A DNA stretch of 64,000 bases from DATFTE01 sp963802575 (GTDB lineage: Bacteria > Acidobacteriota > Terriglobia > Terriglobales > Acidobacteriaceae). The notes below the pieces were generated by a model that did not search any database, was not told the DNA's origin, and saw only the letters and a program-made list of their open reading frames with translations. The number at the start of each line of letters is the position of its first letter. Positions within the stretch are counted from its first letter, which is position 1. Location: assembly GCA_963802575.1 (NCBI GenBank), contig CAWDJF010000007.1, positions 496,001-560,000 of the forward strand. Reading direction: 5' to 3'. This document shows positions 25,689 through 34,708 of the stretch, one piece after another. The translations under genes were made by a program, and so were the position numbers.

Positions 25689-27413
25689 ATGAGTAGTTTG
25701 AAATTACCTCCTCTTTCGTGGGTTGCAGTACTGTTTTTGTCCTTGTTTGCAGCAGGGCAAAGTGCGGACCCCAGCCAGCCAGCCGCTTCCACCGATCGCA
25801 CTCAGGCCACGGAACAGCTAAGTGTTCCAGTGCCTTCCTCTCCTGTCACCTTTGATCAAGTGATGGACAAAGTGGTGGAGCGGGAGCATTTTTTTAACGC
25901 GCAGATGCGCCACCTGCATCCGCTGGTGGAAACCTATATTCAAAATCTGAAGAACACCAAAGATTCGACCACGGTTCCGACCAAGGATGAATACTTCCTG
26001 GGACGGCTGGACATGTCGGACGGGGCCGACGACCGCTCGTTCATGGGACAGCCGGGCTTCGGCCAGCAAGTCGTCAGCAAGCTGACCAGCCTTTATTCGC
26101 TGAAGTTTCTGCCGCTGGGATTCGCCCAGATGGTGGTGCTTGACGACGACTTCCAGAAAAAGTTCTACAACTTCACCTTCGTACGCCGCGAGTTTCTTGG
26201 CGAAGTGCGTTGCCTGGTGATTGATGTCCAACCGAAGGATAACGCCGGCAGCGGCCGCTTTCTGGGTCGCATGTGGGTAGAGGACCAGGACTACAACATC
26301 GTCCGTTTCAACGGCACCTACGCGCCGCATCCCAAGTATAACTACTATCTCCACTTCGATAGCTGGCGCTTGAACATGCGCCCCGGAATGTGGCTGCCCG
26401 CTTACATTTACAGTGAAGAGTCGGATCTGCAATACCGGCTGAGCGGGACCCTGCACTTCAAGGCGCAGACGCGGCTGTGGGGATATGACATCAAGAACCT
26501 GGGCAAGAATGAAGAATTCACGCAAATCATGATCGATTCGCAGCAGGCAAAGGATCAGAGCGAGGTTGGCCAGGATGCGACTCCGGTGGAAAGTGAGCGG
26601 ATGTGGGAGCGCGAGGCCGAGGACAACGCCATTGAGCGCCTGCAGAAGATCGGACTGATTGCACCGGAAGGCGAAGTCGACAAAGTTCTGCAGACGGTCG
26701 TCAATAACCTGATCGTCACCAACAATCTCGAGATCGTTCCCGAGGTGCGGACGCGGGTATTGCTGACCTCGCCGCTGGAGTCATTCACGATCGGTCATAC
26801 GATCGTGGTGAGCCGCGGCCTGATCGACGTGCTTCCCGATGAAGCGTCGTTGGCGATGGTCATGGCGCACGAACTGAGTCACATCGCGCTAGGCCACAAG
26901 CTCGATACTAAGCTTGCCTTCAACGACCGCATGTTCTTCCCCGATGAAGACACGTTCGAGCGGCTCGATTTTCAACGCAGCTCAGCCGACGAAGCGGCGG
27001 CCGACAAGAAAGCTCTGGAGCTGCTCAATAACTCTCCTTACAAAGACAAGCTGGGGAACGCAGGACTCTTCCTGAAAGCGCTGCAGGAGCGCGCGCCGGA
27101 ACTGAAGAACCTGATTCGTCCGCATATGGGGAACAGTATGGGGAACGGCAAGGCGGTGCGCATGTCGGCGCTGCTAAACAACGCTCCGCAGCTGGAGGCT
27201 CGACGCACCGATCAGATTGCGGCATTGCCGCTCGGCGGACGCGTGAAAGTGGATCCGTGGACGAACCGGCTGGAACTGACCAAGGCCAAGCAGGTGCCAC
27301 TCACCTCGGCACAAGAGAAAATGCCGTTCGAGGTGACACCGTTCTTCCCGTTCCTGACGCGGCTGTCGAATGGCGGTCCGGACAAGGTGGCCCAGAGCGC
27401 GCCGGTGAAGTAG
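25689..27413 (+). CDS. Secreted M48-family zinc metallopeptidase with a large N-terminal domain
   Basis: A 574-residue protein. The signal peptide (about 1-25) is followed by an N-terminal beta-rich domain of about 250 residues (containing FVRREFLGEVRCLVIDVQP and GRFLGRMWVEDQDYNIVRF) that resembles outer-membrane lipoprotein-type folds. The M48 domain has HELSH in MAMVMAHELSHIALGHK and the downstream Glu in SADEAAADKKALELL. I chose ATG 25689 (preceded by AGGAAATT) over the longer frame, because it gives the signal peptide. Substrate unknown. Confidence 0.86.
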   Translation: MSSLKLPPLSWVAVLFLSLFAAGQSADPSQPAASTDRTQATEQLSVPVPSSPVTFDQVMDKVVEREHFFNAQMRHLHPLVETYIQNLKNTKDSTTVPTKDEYFLGRLDMSDGADDRSFMGQPGFGQQVVSKLTSLYSLKFLPLGFAQMVVLDDDFQKKFYNFTFVRREFLGEVRCLVIDVQPKDNAGSGRFLGRMWVEDQDYNIVRFNGTYAPHPKYNYYLHFDSWRLNMRPGMWLPAYIYSEESDLQYRLSGTLHFKAQTRLWGYDIKNLGKNEEFTQIMIDSQQAKDQSEVGQDATPVESERMWEREAEDNAIERLQKIGLIAPEGEVDKVLQTVVNNLIVTNNLEIVPEVRTRVLLTSPLESFTIGHTIVVSRGLIDVLPDEASLAMVMAHELSHIALGHKLDTKLAFNDRMFFPDEDTFERLDFQRSSADEAAADKKALELLNNSPYKDKLGNAGLFLKALQERAPELKNLIRPHMGNSMGNGKAVRMSALLNNAPQLEARRTDQIAALPLGGRVKVDPWTNRLELTKAKQVPLTSAQEKMPFEVTPFFPFLTRLSNGGPDKVAQSAPVK

Positions 27414-27486
27414 AGACGCATCTGCCGTCGCTCCGCGACTGCCCCTTCGACTTCGTTCAGGGCTGGTTCGCGCCACATAAAACCAA

Positions 27487-27513
27487 AACGCGCAAGCCTC
27501 AGGCTTGCGCGTT
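27487..27513 (-). terminator. Strong hairpin, probable terminator of the Flp pilin gene
   Basis: AACGCGCAAGCC (27487-27498) pairs perfectly with GGCTTGCGCGTT (27502-27513) around a TCA loop. Read on the minus strand it is followed by TTTTGGTTTT, an adequate U tract, and it lies 70 bases after the pilin stop. It may also serve the convergent M48 gene. Confidence 0.75.
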
Positions 27514-27582
27514 CATATCTACGAGAATGCGGGACGGAAATCGGTTGAGCTCGGGGAGTGCTTGACTCGGTAAGCCGGCCGG

Positions 27583-27747
27583 TTATTGGATCGAGCTGCC
27601 CACTTGCGAAAACACGTTGTTGGCGTTCGAACCAATCAGACGAATCGTGCCGACCACGATTACCAGGATCACTGCGAGCATCACGGCGTACTCCGCGATG
27701 TCCTGACCCTGTTCATCCGACCAAAGTTGATGAAGCAATCTTGCCAC
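27583..27747 (-). CDS. Flp/Fap-type pilin subunit
   Basis: A 54-residue type IVb pilin of the Flp family. A short polar leader (ARLLHQLWSDEQGQDIAEYA) runs into the hydrophobic VMLAVILVIVVGTIRLIG and then a short tail. The conserved GQDxAEYA element, with the Glu at +5, is the prepilin processing site. I chose GTG 27747, preceded by AGGAAGGGGAG; a frame 16 residues longer is possible. No tad secretion genes lie in the window, so assembly would depend on genes elsewhere. Confidence 0.85.
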   Translation of the reverse strand: MARLLHQLWSDEQGQDIAEYAVMLAVILVIVVGTIRLIGSNANNVFSQVGSSIQ

Positions 27748-27925
27748 GGGCTCCCCTTCCTGCGCATCAGCGCTCTGCAGCGTACCTGAGAACAAGTTTC
27801 TCCGCAGTTGTGAACCAACGCGAATGTCCCCAAGTTACGATTTGTAGAGCTATAGTAATGCCCCGCTCCCCCGTCACCAATGGCTCCGTGGTGGCACGGC
27901 ATGGCCCGAAAGTGCCATTAACCAG

Positions 27926-28609
27926 TTAAGCAATACTCTTCAGGGGTAGGGCCTGGTTTACGGCAAACAGGGCCAATTCGAGACGGGTCGACACTCCCAG
28001 CTTGTCGAAAATGTTGCTGAGGTGGTGTTTTACCGTGTCTTCGCTGATCTTGAAGTACTCGGCGATTTCCTTATTGGAATAGCCCGCAACCACCGCCGAG
28101 ACGATCTCGAGCTCGCGAGGGGTAAGGCCGAATTTCTTCTGCCGGGCCTCTTCGCCCGAGGACTGAACCAGGGTCCGCAGATACTGGACGAGGTTTGAGA
28201 CGCTCTCGCGGCCCACCCAGTATTCGCCGGACATCACGGTATAGATACTTTTCAACAACAGCTGAGTGGCGGAATCTTTGAGCACCACGCCGCGCGCACC
28301 GAGCTGGAGGGCCTCGACAATCTGATTCTTTTCCGCGGCCGCGGTCAGCAAAATGACGCGCACCGTGGAAGACTGTCCGGAACTCATTTCGCGCAGAGCC
28401 TCGAGGCCGGGATGGCGCGGCATGGCGAGATCAAGCAGCAGAATGTCGGGCTTAAGTTGACGGGCCAGCTTCACGGCTTCGGCGCCATCACAGGCCTCGC
28501 CAATGACTTTCATGCCAGGCTCCGCTTCAAGCAAGCGGCGCAGACCATCGCGAAAAATAGGATGGTCATCCGCGATCAGGATGCGAATGGGCGGTCTCTT
28601 ATTGTCCAT
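27926..28609 (-). CDS. NarL/FixJ-type LuxR response regulator
   Basis: A 227-residue response regulator. The receiver domain (about 8-125) has acidic ADDHPIF, the phospho-acceptor Asp in ILLLDLAMPRHPGLEAL and the KDSATQLL lysine region. The C-terminal LuxR helix-turn-helix (about 160-220) has LTPRELEIVSAVVAGYSNKEIAEYF. Start ATG 28609 lies inside the end of the sensor kinase gene (11-base overlap), so the two are translationally coupled and form one two-component pair. Confidence 0.93.
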   Translation of the reverse strand: MDNKRPPIRILIADDHPIFRDGLRRLLEAEPGMKVIGEACDGAEAVKLARQLKPDILLLDLAMPRHPGLEALREMSSGQSSTVRVILLTAAAEKNQIVEALQLGARGVVLKDSATQLLLKSIYTVMSGEYWVGRESVSNLVQYLRTLVQSSGEEARQKKFGLTPRELEIVSAVVAGYSNKEIAEYFKISEDTVKHHLSNIFDKLGVSTRLELALFAVNQALPLKSIA

Positions 28610-30431
28610 AATTAACTTCCCGCTTTTGCGGGACACGGATTTCCAGACGCGAGCCGCGTCCGGGATTTGATTCTATCGTGAGCTCGCCTTCAATCAGGCG
28701 AACCCTCTCCTTGATAATCAGGGGCCCTTTTCCGATTTTTTCCATTTCAGCCTGGGACAAGCGGCCGGTGAAGGGGAAGCCGCGTCCGTCGTCCTCGATC
28801 ATCATATTCAGATGGCCATTGCTTTGTCCCAGACGGACCAGCACCTGGCGCGCGCCGCTGTGCTTGCGTACGTTGACCAGCCCCTCTTGCACAATGCGGG
28901 CCAGCTCGCGGCAGACTTGCGGAGGCATCGCTACTTCTTCGACCTCGGAGTGGAAACGGGCGGAGATGCCGGTCTCGCGTTGAAATCTTTCGACCGCGTC
29001 GCCGAGAAAGCCTAGCAGCTTTCGGGAGTCGACGTCGAGAGACTTCATCTGCTGCATCAACTCGCGCAACTTCAACACCTCTTCCCGCAGCAGGCCCTGG
29101 ATGCGGCCCAGTTCTTCGGGGACGGACTCGGCATTGGTCGCCGCCTGGCGGCGCAAAACATCGACCTGCATTTCCACGGCGATCAGCGATTGTACCGCTC
29201 CGTCATGCAACTCGCGGGCGAAGCGAGCGCGCTCTACTGCGCCAGCTCGCATCCGCAGGCGGCGCAAAAGATAAACGTTATACACCGCCGGGCCCACCTG
29301 GCGCACTAACTCTTGCAGGAAACGGAGTTCTTCCTCCGTATCACCGGTGAGCGTGGGATCGAACAGGAAGATGCGGCCCCACCACTCGCGTCCGAAAATA
29401 AAGGAAACCGACAGCACGCGGCGGAAATCGCGCCGCTGAGAAAGCCGAACCGCGTAATCTGATGGGGCACTCCTTAGGCGGTCGCCACTTTCGTCCAAAG
29501 AAATGATGCGAAAGGATTCGGAGCTTCCGTCGCCACGCCACGCGTACGAAGCATGTGCGGGCGATTCGGAGAGGAAAGTATCTTTATCGGACGCGGTGGA
29601 ATCGAGCCAGCGAAATATGGGAGCGCCAACCTCCGAGGCTCGAATTTCCGCGAGGAATACGCGGTAGTTGTTGGCTTCCTGCGAGGCCAGCACCGCGCTC
29701 TTGGCTCCGTACATCGAAAGCAATTCGCCAGCGATGTCTTGCAGGGTTCCCGTCAGACCGCTCTCGACGCGCGCCCGCCCGAGGATGCGTGCGATCACCG
29801 CTTTCTCTGCTCGTAATTGTTTCTGCTGCTCCGCGAGATAACCGAGCAGCAGCCCCATGACCAGGAGATAGATGGAGCGCATGACCAACCGCTTGGGCTC
29901 GAAGTCGGCGGCGTCGATGCGCATGACCGGCCAGTGGTGCGCGAGAAGGATACGGTTAATCCACTCGGCAAAGCCCAACTGAAGCACAATGCTCTCGACC
30001 CACAACAGAACCACTTCCGCAGCCGCAGTTCCGACTGTCTCCCACAATCCCCAGCGATAAGCTGCCGCCGCTAGGACGAAGACGAAGAACAGGAAGAATG
30101 GATTGCTCTGCCCGGTGGTAAACGTAAGGATGAGCGCGGGCCACACGACATCGGCGCTGTGCACAAGCAAGCGAAACGCAGGCGTAGACTGCTGCCTGCG
30201 GCGCAAGAGCAGGATGATAAACACGCCCTGGGCGATGTAAAACGCCAGCAGGCCAGAGGCCCAGACCGAGTTACCGACTTCGCCCGGATCTCTCCAGATG
30301 GCGACCAGGGCCGATAGCGCGAGAAACACGCGCGCGCTGGCCAACCACCTTTCAATCCGGCGAATTTCGCCGGGACTGCTAGGGGCTCTCAGCCTCCAGA
30401 GAAATCGGTGTCGAAGCGCTTGAAATGGCAA
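28599..30431 (-). CDS. NarX-type sensor histidine kinase with membrane N-terminus
   Basis: A 610-residue sensor kinase that would phosphorylate the coupled NarL-type regulator. About six hydrophobic segments (about 30-200) and a GAF-like region (about 215-375) precede the HisKA_3 domain (RFARELHDGAVQSLIAVEMQ, His at about residue 410). The HATPase domain is at about 500-605 (EGLVNVRKHSGARQV, IEDDGRGFPF). Start TTG 30431; no better codon with a ribosome-binding site is visible. The signal is unknown. Confidence 0.9.
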   Translation of the reverse strand: MPFQALRHRFLWRLRAPSSPGEIRRIERWLASARVFLALSALVAIWRDPGEVGNSVWASGLLAFYIAQGVFIILLLRRRQQSTPAFRLLVHSADVVWPALILTFTTGQSNPFFLFFVFVLAAAAYRWGLWETVGTAAAEVVLLWVESIVLQLGFAEWINRILLAHHWPVMRIDAADFEPKRLVMRSIYLLVMGLLLGYLAEQQKQLRAEKAVIARILGRARVESGLTGTLQDIAGELLSMYGAKSAVLASQEANNYRVFLAEIRASEVGAPIFRWLDSTASDKDTFLSESPAHASYAWRGDGSSESFRIISLDESGDRLRSAPSDYAVRLSQRRDFRRVLSVSFIFGREWWGRIFLFDPTLTGDTEEELRFLQELVRQVGPAVYNVYLLRRLRMRAGAVERARFARELHDGAVQSLIAVEMQVDVLRRQAATNAESVPEELGRIQGLLREEVLKLRELMQQMKSLDVDSRKLLGFLGDAVERFQRETGISARFHSEVEEVAMPPQVCRELARIVQEGLVNVRKHSGARQVLVRLGQSNGHLNMMIEDDGRGFPFTGRLSQAEMEKIGKGPLIIKERVRLIEGELTIESNPGRGSRLEIRVPQKREVNYGQ

Positions 30432-30536
30432 TTGAGTACGACCACGCCGCTGGGGGATTGTTAAGAATGCTATTGGGCCCTGCCACGGCGAGCAAGTGAC
30501 TCTTCCGTTTCGCCCAACTTAGCAGGCTACTAGGGC

Positions 30537-32420
30537 ATGGTAGCAAAAATGAGAACCGGGGGTTACGTAAGTAATGTTCATTCACCCAGCTTGATGTCTA
30601 GAATTGGCAGACGGGTCTTTATGTCGAGAAGCTCCAAAGTCTGGATCGCGGTGATGTCGGGTCTGGTGGTGGTGCAGGCCCTGTCGTCACTGGTGATGAG
30701 TCCAAGTACTGCCCTGATCGCGTTGAGCGATCTAACCCAGGGTGCTCTTCTGCTTTCAGGGACCTTGGCATTCTTACCCAATGTACTGGCTTCGCGCGGA
30801 AGAATCCGCTTGTTCTGGTGTCTGACGTTGATGGGAATGGCACTTTGGTTTACCTATCAACTGCTCTGGATCTACTTCGAAGTTTATCTGAAGAAGGATG
30901 TGCCTAACCCGTTTGTGGGCGATGTCATTCTCTTCTTGCATATTGTTCCCATGATCGCGGCCCTCGCTTTGCAACCGCACGTGGAACAGGACGAACGCAC
31001 GACCCGCTTGGGATCGTTGGATTTCGCCTTGCTGCTGACCTGGTGGGTCTACCTCTACCTGTTTGCCGTCATTCCCTGGCAATACGCTTCGATGGATGAG
31101 ACTGTCTACGAGCACAACCTGAACGCGCTTTATCTGACCGAAAAACTGGTTCTGCTCGGTGCGCTGCTGTTGCTGTGGTCTCGCAGCAAGGGTTCGTGGC
31201 GGACGATTTACGCCCACTGGTTTGGCGCCAGCGTGACCTATGCCCTGTTTTCTTACCTGGCGAACTGGGCGATCGAAAAGAATATTTATTACACGGGTAG
31301 TCTCTACGATGTTCCGCTAGCGGCCTCGATGGCGTGGGTGACGGTCGTGGGTCTCACGGCTCTGCACTTGTCTCCCAAGCAGGAACCGGCGCAGAACTCG
31401 GTGAATCATGGCGTATGGGTGGCGCGTATCGGAATGATCGCGATCTTCTCGTTACCGATGTTCGCGGCCTGGTCGTGGTTCGATGAGGTGACACCTCCGA
31501 AGGTGCGCACGTTCCGGCTCGTGGTCACGTTGGGAACGATGCTGGTGATGGGGGCGCTGGTCTTCTTGAAGCAACACCTGTTGGATCATGAACTGGTCCG
31601 GTTGTTGCGCAGTTCGCAAGATTCCTTCGAGAACCTGCAAAAGTTGCAGGTGCAACTGGTGCAATCGGAAAAGATGGCGTCGCTGGGACAGTTGGTGGGC
31701 GGAGCGGCGCACGAATTGAACAATCCCTTGACCGCCATGTTGGGATACTCCGACTTGCTGGCGGGAACTCCGCTGAACGATCAGGCGAAGACCCTGTCCG
31801 ACAAGATGGCAAACCAGGTGCGCCGTACGAAGACCTTGGTTTCCAGTCTGCTCAGTTTCGCCAAACAGGCCCCAGCGCAGAAAGTTCTGTTGGACCTGAA
31901 CTCTCTGGCGCAGACCGCGCTGAAGCTGGCGCAGCCGCAACTTGATGCGCACAGCATCCGGCTGCAGACGAAGCTAGCGGAGCATCTTCCGCAGGTTCTG
32001 GGAGACTCCAACCAACTTTTGCAAGTGTGCCTGCACATCACGAACAACGCGGCGCACACTCTCTCGGAGAGCGGCGGCACGTTGCGTGTAACCACGGGAA
32101 CACAGGGCAACTTTGTACTGCTGGAATTCTCCGAAGATGGCCAGGGCGCAACCGATGCCCGGCAGGTATTCGATCCTTTCCGTCCAGTAAAGGGCGCGGG
32201 ACCGAGTCAAACCATGGGATTCAACACCTGCTACGCAATAGTGCAGGAGCATCGCGGCCGCATCATGTGCCAGAATCGCGTGGATGGAGCGGCGTTGTTT
32301 CGCATCGAACTGCCCATCGCAACAATGACACTGGCTCCCGCGGTATCCGACGAATCGTCCGCGTCACTGATTAAGGGTAACGCTGCGCTTACTCTTGGCC
32401 CGTCGCCGGGCCTCGATTAA
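30537..32420 (+). CDS. Membrane sensor histidine kinase with degenerate ATP-binding motifs
   Basis: A kinase of up to 627 residues. About nine hydrophobic segments (30-345) precede a short linker and HisKA (LGQLVGGAAHELNNPLTAML, His at about residue 394). The HATPase domain (about 490-605) has an N-box CLHITNNAAHTLSESG. The G1 box reads EDGQG and the G2 box GFNT rather than the usual DxGxG and GxGL, so ATP binding may be altered. No response regulator is adjacent. Start codon among 30537, 30549, 30594 and 30621 is uncertain. It ends tail-to-tail with the S9 gene (4-base overlap). Confidence 0.82.
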   Translation: MVAKMRTGGYVSNVHSPSLMSRIGRRVFMSRSSKVWIAVMSGLVVVQALSSLVMSPSTALIALSDLTQGALLLSGTLAFLPNVLASRGRIRLFWCLTLMGMALWFTYQLLWIYFEVYLKKDVPNPFVGDVILFLHIVPMIAALALQPHVEQDERTTRLGSLDFALLLTWWVYLYLFAVIPWQYASMDETVYEHNLNALYLTEKLVLLGALLLLWSRSKGSWRTIYAHWFGASVTYALFSYLANWAIEKNIYYTGSLYDVPLAASMAWVTVVGLTALHLSPKQEPAQNSVNHGVWVARIGMIAIFSLPMFAAWSWFDEVTPPKVRTFRLVVTLGTMLVMGALVFLKQHLLDHELVRLLRSSQDSFENLQKLQVQLVQSEKMASLGQLVGGAAHELNNPLTAMLGYSDLLAGTPLNDQAKTLSDKMANQVRRTKTLVSSLLSFAKQAPAQKVLLDLNSLAQTALKLAQPQLDAHSIRLQTKLAEHLPQVLGDSNQLLQVCLHITNNAAHTLSESGGTLRVTTGTQGNFVLLEFSEDGQGATDARQVFDPFRPVKGAGPSQTMGFNTCYAIVQEHRGRIMCQNRVDGAALFRIELPIATMTLAPAVSDESSASLIKGNAALTLGPSPGLD

Positions 32421-34537
32421 CGATTTGCGTTTCCCGTCTTTAGCGTGCGATCAAAAAAGTCAGCAGTCGCTCCGTAAGCGTGGATCCACGATTTGAACAT
32501 CAGGAATCCGTGGACCTCGTCGGGAAACACCAACTGCTCGAAAGACACGTGATTCTCGCGCAAGCGCTGCGCCAAGTCGACGGTCTGCTCGAAGGGAACA
32601 TTCCGATCATCGTCTCCCTGAATTAACAGCACCGGAGATCTCCACGTTGCCACCGCGGCATCGGGGGAAGAGTCGAACGCCAGCTTTTCTGCTTCCTTCG
32701 CATCGGGTGCGGCGGGCCGGTTTCCCTCATGTGGCAAGAACACCGACCAATCGTGAACGCCGTGAAAGTCCACTCCTGCGGAGAAGATGTCAGAGTTGCG
32801 CGCCAGCCCGAGCGCAGTGAGATATCCGCCGTAGGAACCGCCCCAAAGTCCAATCTTCCTGGGATCGACAGTCGGCAAACTCTGCAAGTATTTCGCTCCC
32901 GCCAGCACATCTTTGTATTCCGCCGCTCCGCGCCAGCTCGCATTCGGAGCCTTGCGAAATGCCCGGCCATACATAACTCCCAAGCGGTAGTTGACCGAGA
33001 GCACGACATAGCCCTGACTCGCGAGATATTGATTCATCGCATAGGCGTTATGGTAGTAATCCATGTAGTGAAAGCCCGGCATCATTTGGCGGATCGGACC
33101 CCCATGAGTGAAGATCAGAGCCGGACCGCGCTGCGTTCGTGCATTGGGAACGAAGAGCTGGCCGTGAATATCGAGTCCATCTTCGCTCTTGAAGATCACG
33201 ACCTTGGGGACAACCAATTGCTGGGAGGGAAAGTCCGCAGGCAACGCAGTCGCAGCCAGCATTTCTCTGCCTTGCTGGGTGACGCGATAAGGCATGGCGG
33301 GAGTCGTCGCGCTAGACCCCAGGCAGAAGACCTGGTTATTCGTTGCGTTTTCTACCGGCGTCCATTCGATGGTCTCGCCTTTGGTCAACTGCAGCGGCGA
33401 TCCTCCCTCTAAAGAAACACGCCAAATGTGGCGGCGCTCGATGTCGTTCTGGTTCGAGGAATAGAGGACCGATTTGCGATCCGAGCCTACAGTAACGTCT
33501 TCAACATCGAATTCGCCCGGCGTGAGCAGCGTGGCTTTGCCGCCACTCGCGGATACGGAATACAGGTGATTCCGTCCGTCTTGTTCAGAGGCAAACAGAA
33601 TGGTGTTGGTGGTGGGAAATGCGAAGGAAATATCTTCCGTCAATTCGGGAAACGAATCGTTTGCTTGATCGCCACTTTTCCACACCAGCGTCCCATTACC
33701 ACTCGCAACGTCAGCAATCCAGACGCTCCACGGAACGGGGCGTTCTGGAATCAGAGGAGTTTTCTGCTCGATGCCCGGAATCCGCACAAACGCCACGCGC
33801 CTGCCATCAGGAGACCACCGCGGGCTCATGTCGCGATCGACGCTCGGAGAAAGATAGCGCACATTGTCGCGTCCGAAATCGTAGATTGCAATGAAGCTGT
33901 GATCGCCGCGATCGCTCACGAAAGCGATCTGGCGGCCATCCGGCGACCATCGCGGGCTGCTGTTGTTTCCGCGAATGTCGGTAAGTTGATGTGCCGGCGT
34001 CGCTCCCGACACGGGCGCAATCCAGAGCTGCTTCTTCGCCGCCCAGACGGCGAATTGTCCATCAGGAGAAAGCTCTAGATCCTCACAGCCTTCTTCGTCG
34101 CAACCCATCTCGCCGAGAAGGCGCGGGCCACCGCCGTCCACATCGACGGCAAATACCTGCTGCTTGCGCGACCAGACTTCGGTGGTGGGATTCGCTACCT
34201 GTCCGGCTTCGTTCAACTCGCTGCCCCGGACATACACGAGCGTGCGGCCATCGGGGGTAATTCGCAGGCTCGCGATCGGCGTGCCGTCATCTCCGCCGTA
34301 AGACGTCACCTGATGCGCGGCGAAGTTCGGACCATCCGCCACCCAAACATTGCGTGCGCCCTTGAAGTCGAAGACCCACGCAACGCGCCCCGCGTGCGAG
34401 GCCGCAACCAGGTTTGTGGGAAATGGAGAACTCAAGACCTGCTCGATAGTGAAACTGCCTGCCATTGCGGGGGCCACGACAAGACTCAACCAGAGAAGGA
34501 GCGCAGAAACGCGAGGGGACCAACCGTGGATTGCCAT
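32417..34537 (-). CDS. Secreted S9 family peptidase (DPP IV/acylaminoacyl-peptidase type)
   Basis: A 706-residue periplasmic serine peptidase. The signal peptide (MAIHGWSPRVSALLLWLSL, cut after APAMA) is followed by a TolB/PD40-like propeller (about 30-430, with SPDGRQIAFVSDRGD and SPDGRRVAFVRIP). The alpha/beta-hydrolase domain carries the Ser in GLWGGSYGGYLTALG, the Asp in IQGDDDRNVPF and the His in FPDEVHGF. I chose ATG 34537 because it gives the signal peptide. It likely removes dipeptides or trims oligopeptides. Confidence 0.9.
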   Translation of the reverse strand: MAIHGWSPRVSALLLWLSLVVAPAMAGSFTIEQVLSSPFPTNLVAASHAGRVAWVFDFKGARNVWVADGPNFAAHQVTSYGGDDGTPIASLRITPDGRTLVYVRGSELNEAGQVANPTTEVWSRKQQVFAVDVDGGGPRLLGEMGCDEEGCEDLELSPDGQFAVWAAKKQLWIAPVSGATPAHQLTDIRGNNSSPRWSPDGRQIAFVSDRGDHSFIAIYDFGRDNVRYLSPSVDRDMSPRWSPDGRRVAFVRIPGIEQKTPLIPERPVPWSVWIADVASGNGTLVWKSGDQANDSFPELTEDISFAFPTTNTILFASEQDGRNHLYSVSASGGKATLLTPGEFDVEDVTVGSDRKSVLYSSNQNDIERRHIWRVSLEGGSPLQLTKGETIEWTPVENATNNQVFCLGSSATTPAMPYRVTQQGREMLAATALPADFPSQQLVVPKVVIFKSEDGLDIHGQLFVPNARTQRGPALIFTHGGPIRQMMPGFHYMDYYHNAYAMNQYLASQGYVVLSVNYRLGVMYGRAFRKAPNASWRGAAEYKDVLAGAKYLQSLPTVDPRKIGLWGGSYGGYLTALGLARNSDIFSAGVDFHGVHDWSVFLPHEGNRPAAPDAKEAEKLAFDSSPDAAVATWRSPVLLIQGDDDRNVPFEQTVDLAQRLRENHVSFEQLVFPDEVHGFLMFKSWIHAYGATADFFDRTLKTGNANR

Positions 34538-34708
34538 AGGACGCAAACTGTACTCCAGCGCTCTGCTCGTTGCCAAGCAGGCAGATTGCGGTTGCGCGGT
34601 GGTCGCGAGCCACTATAATGCACAGCACCGCAGAAATGATCGTTGCACGAGGCATTGTCATCATCCGTGCCACCGCGGGCAAAATATCGAATCTAACGGA
34701 GGATTTTC

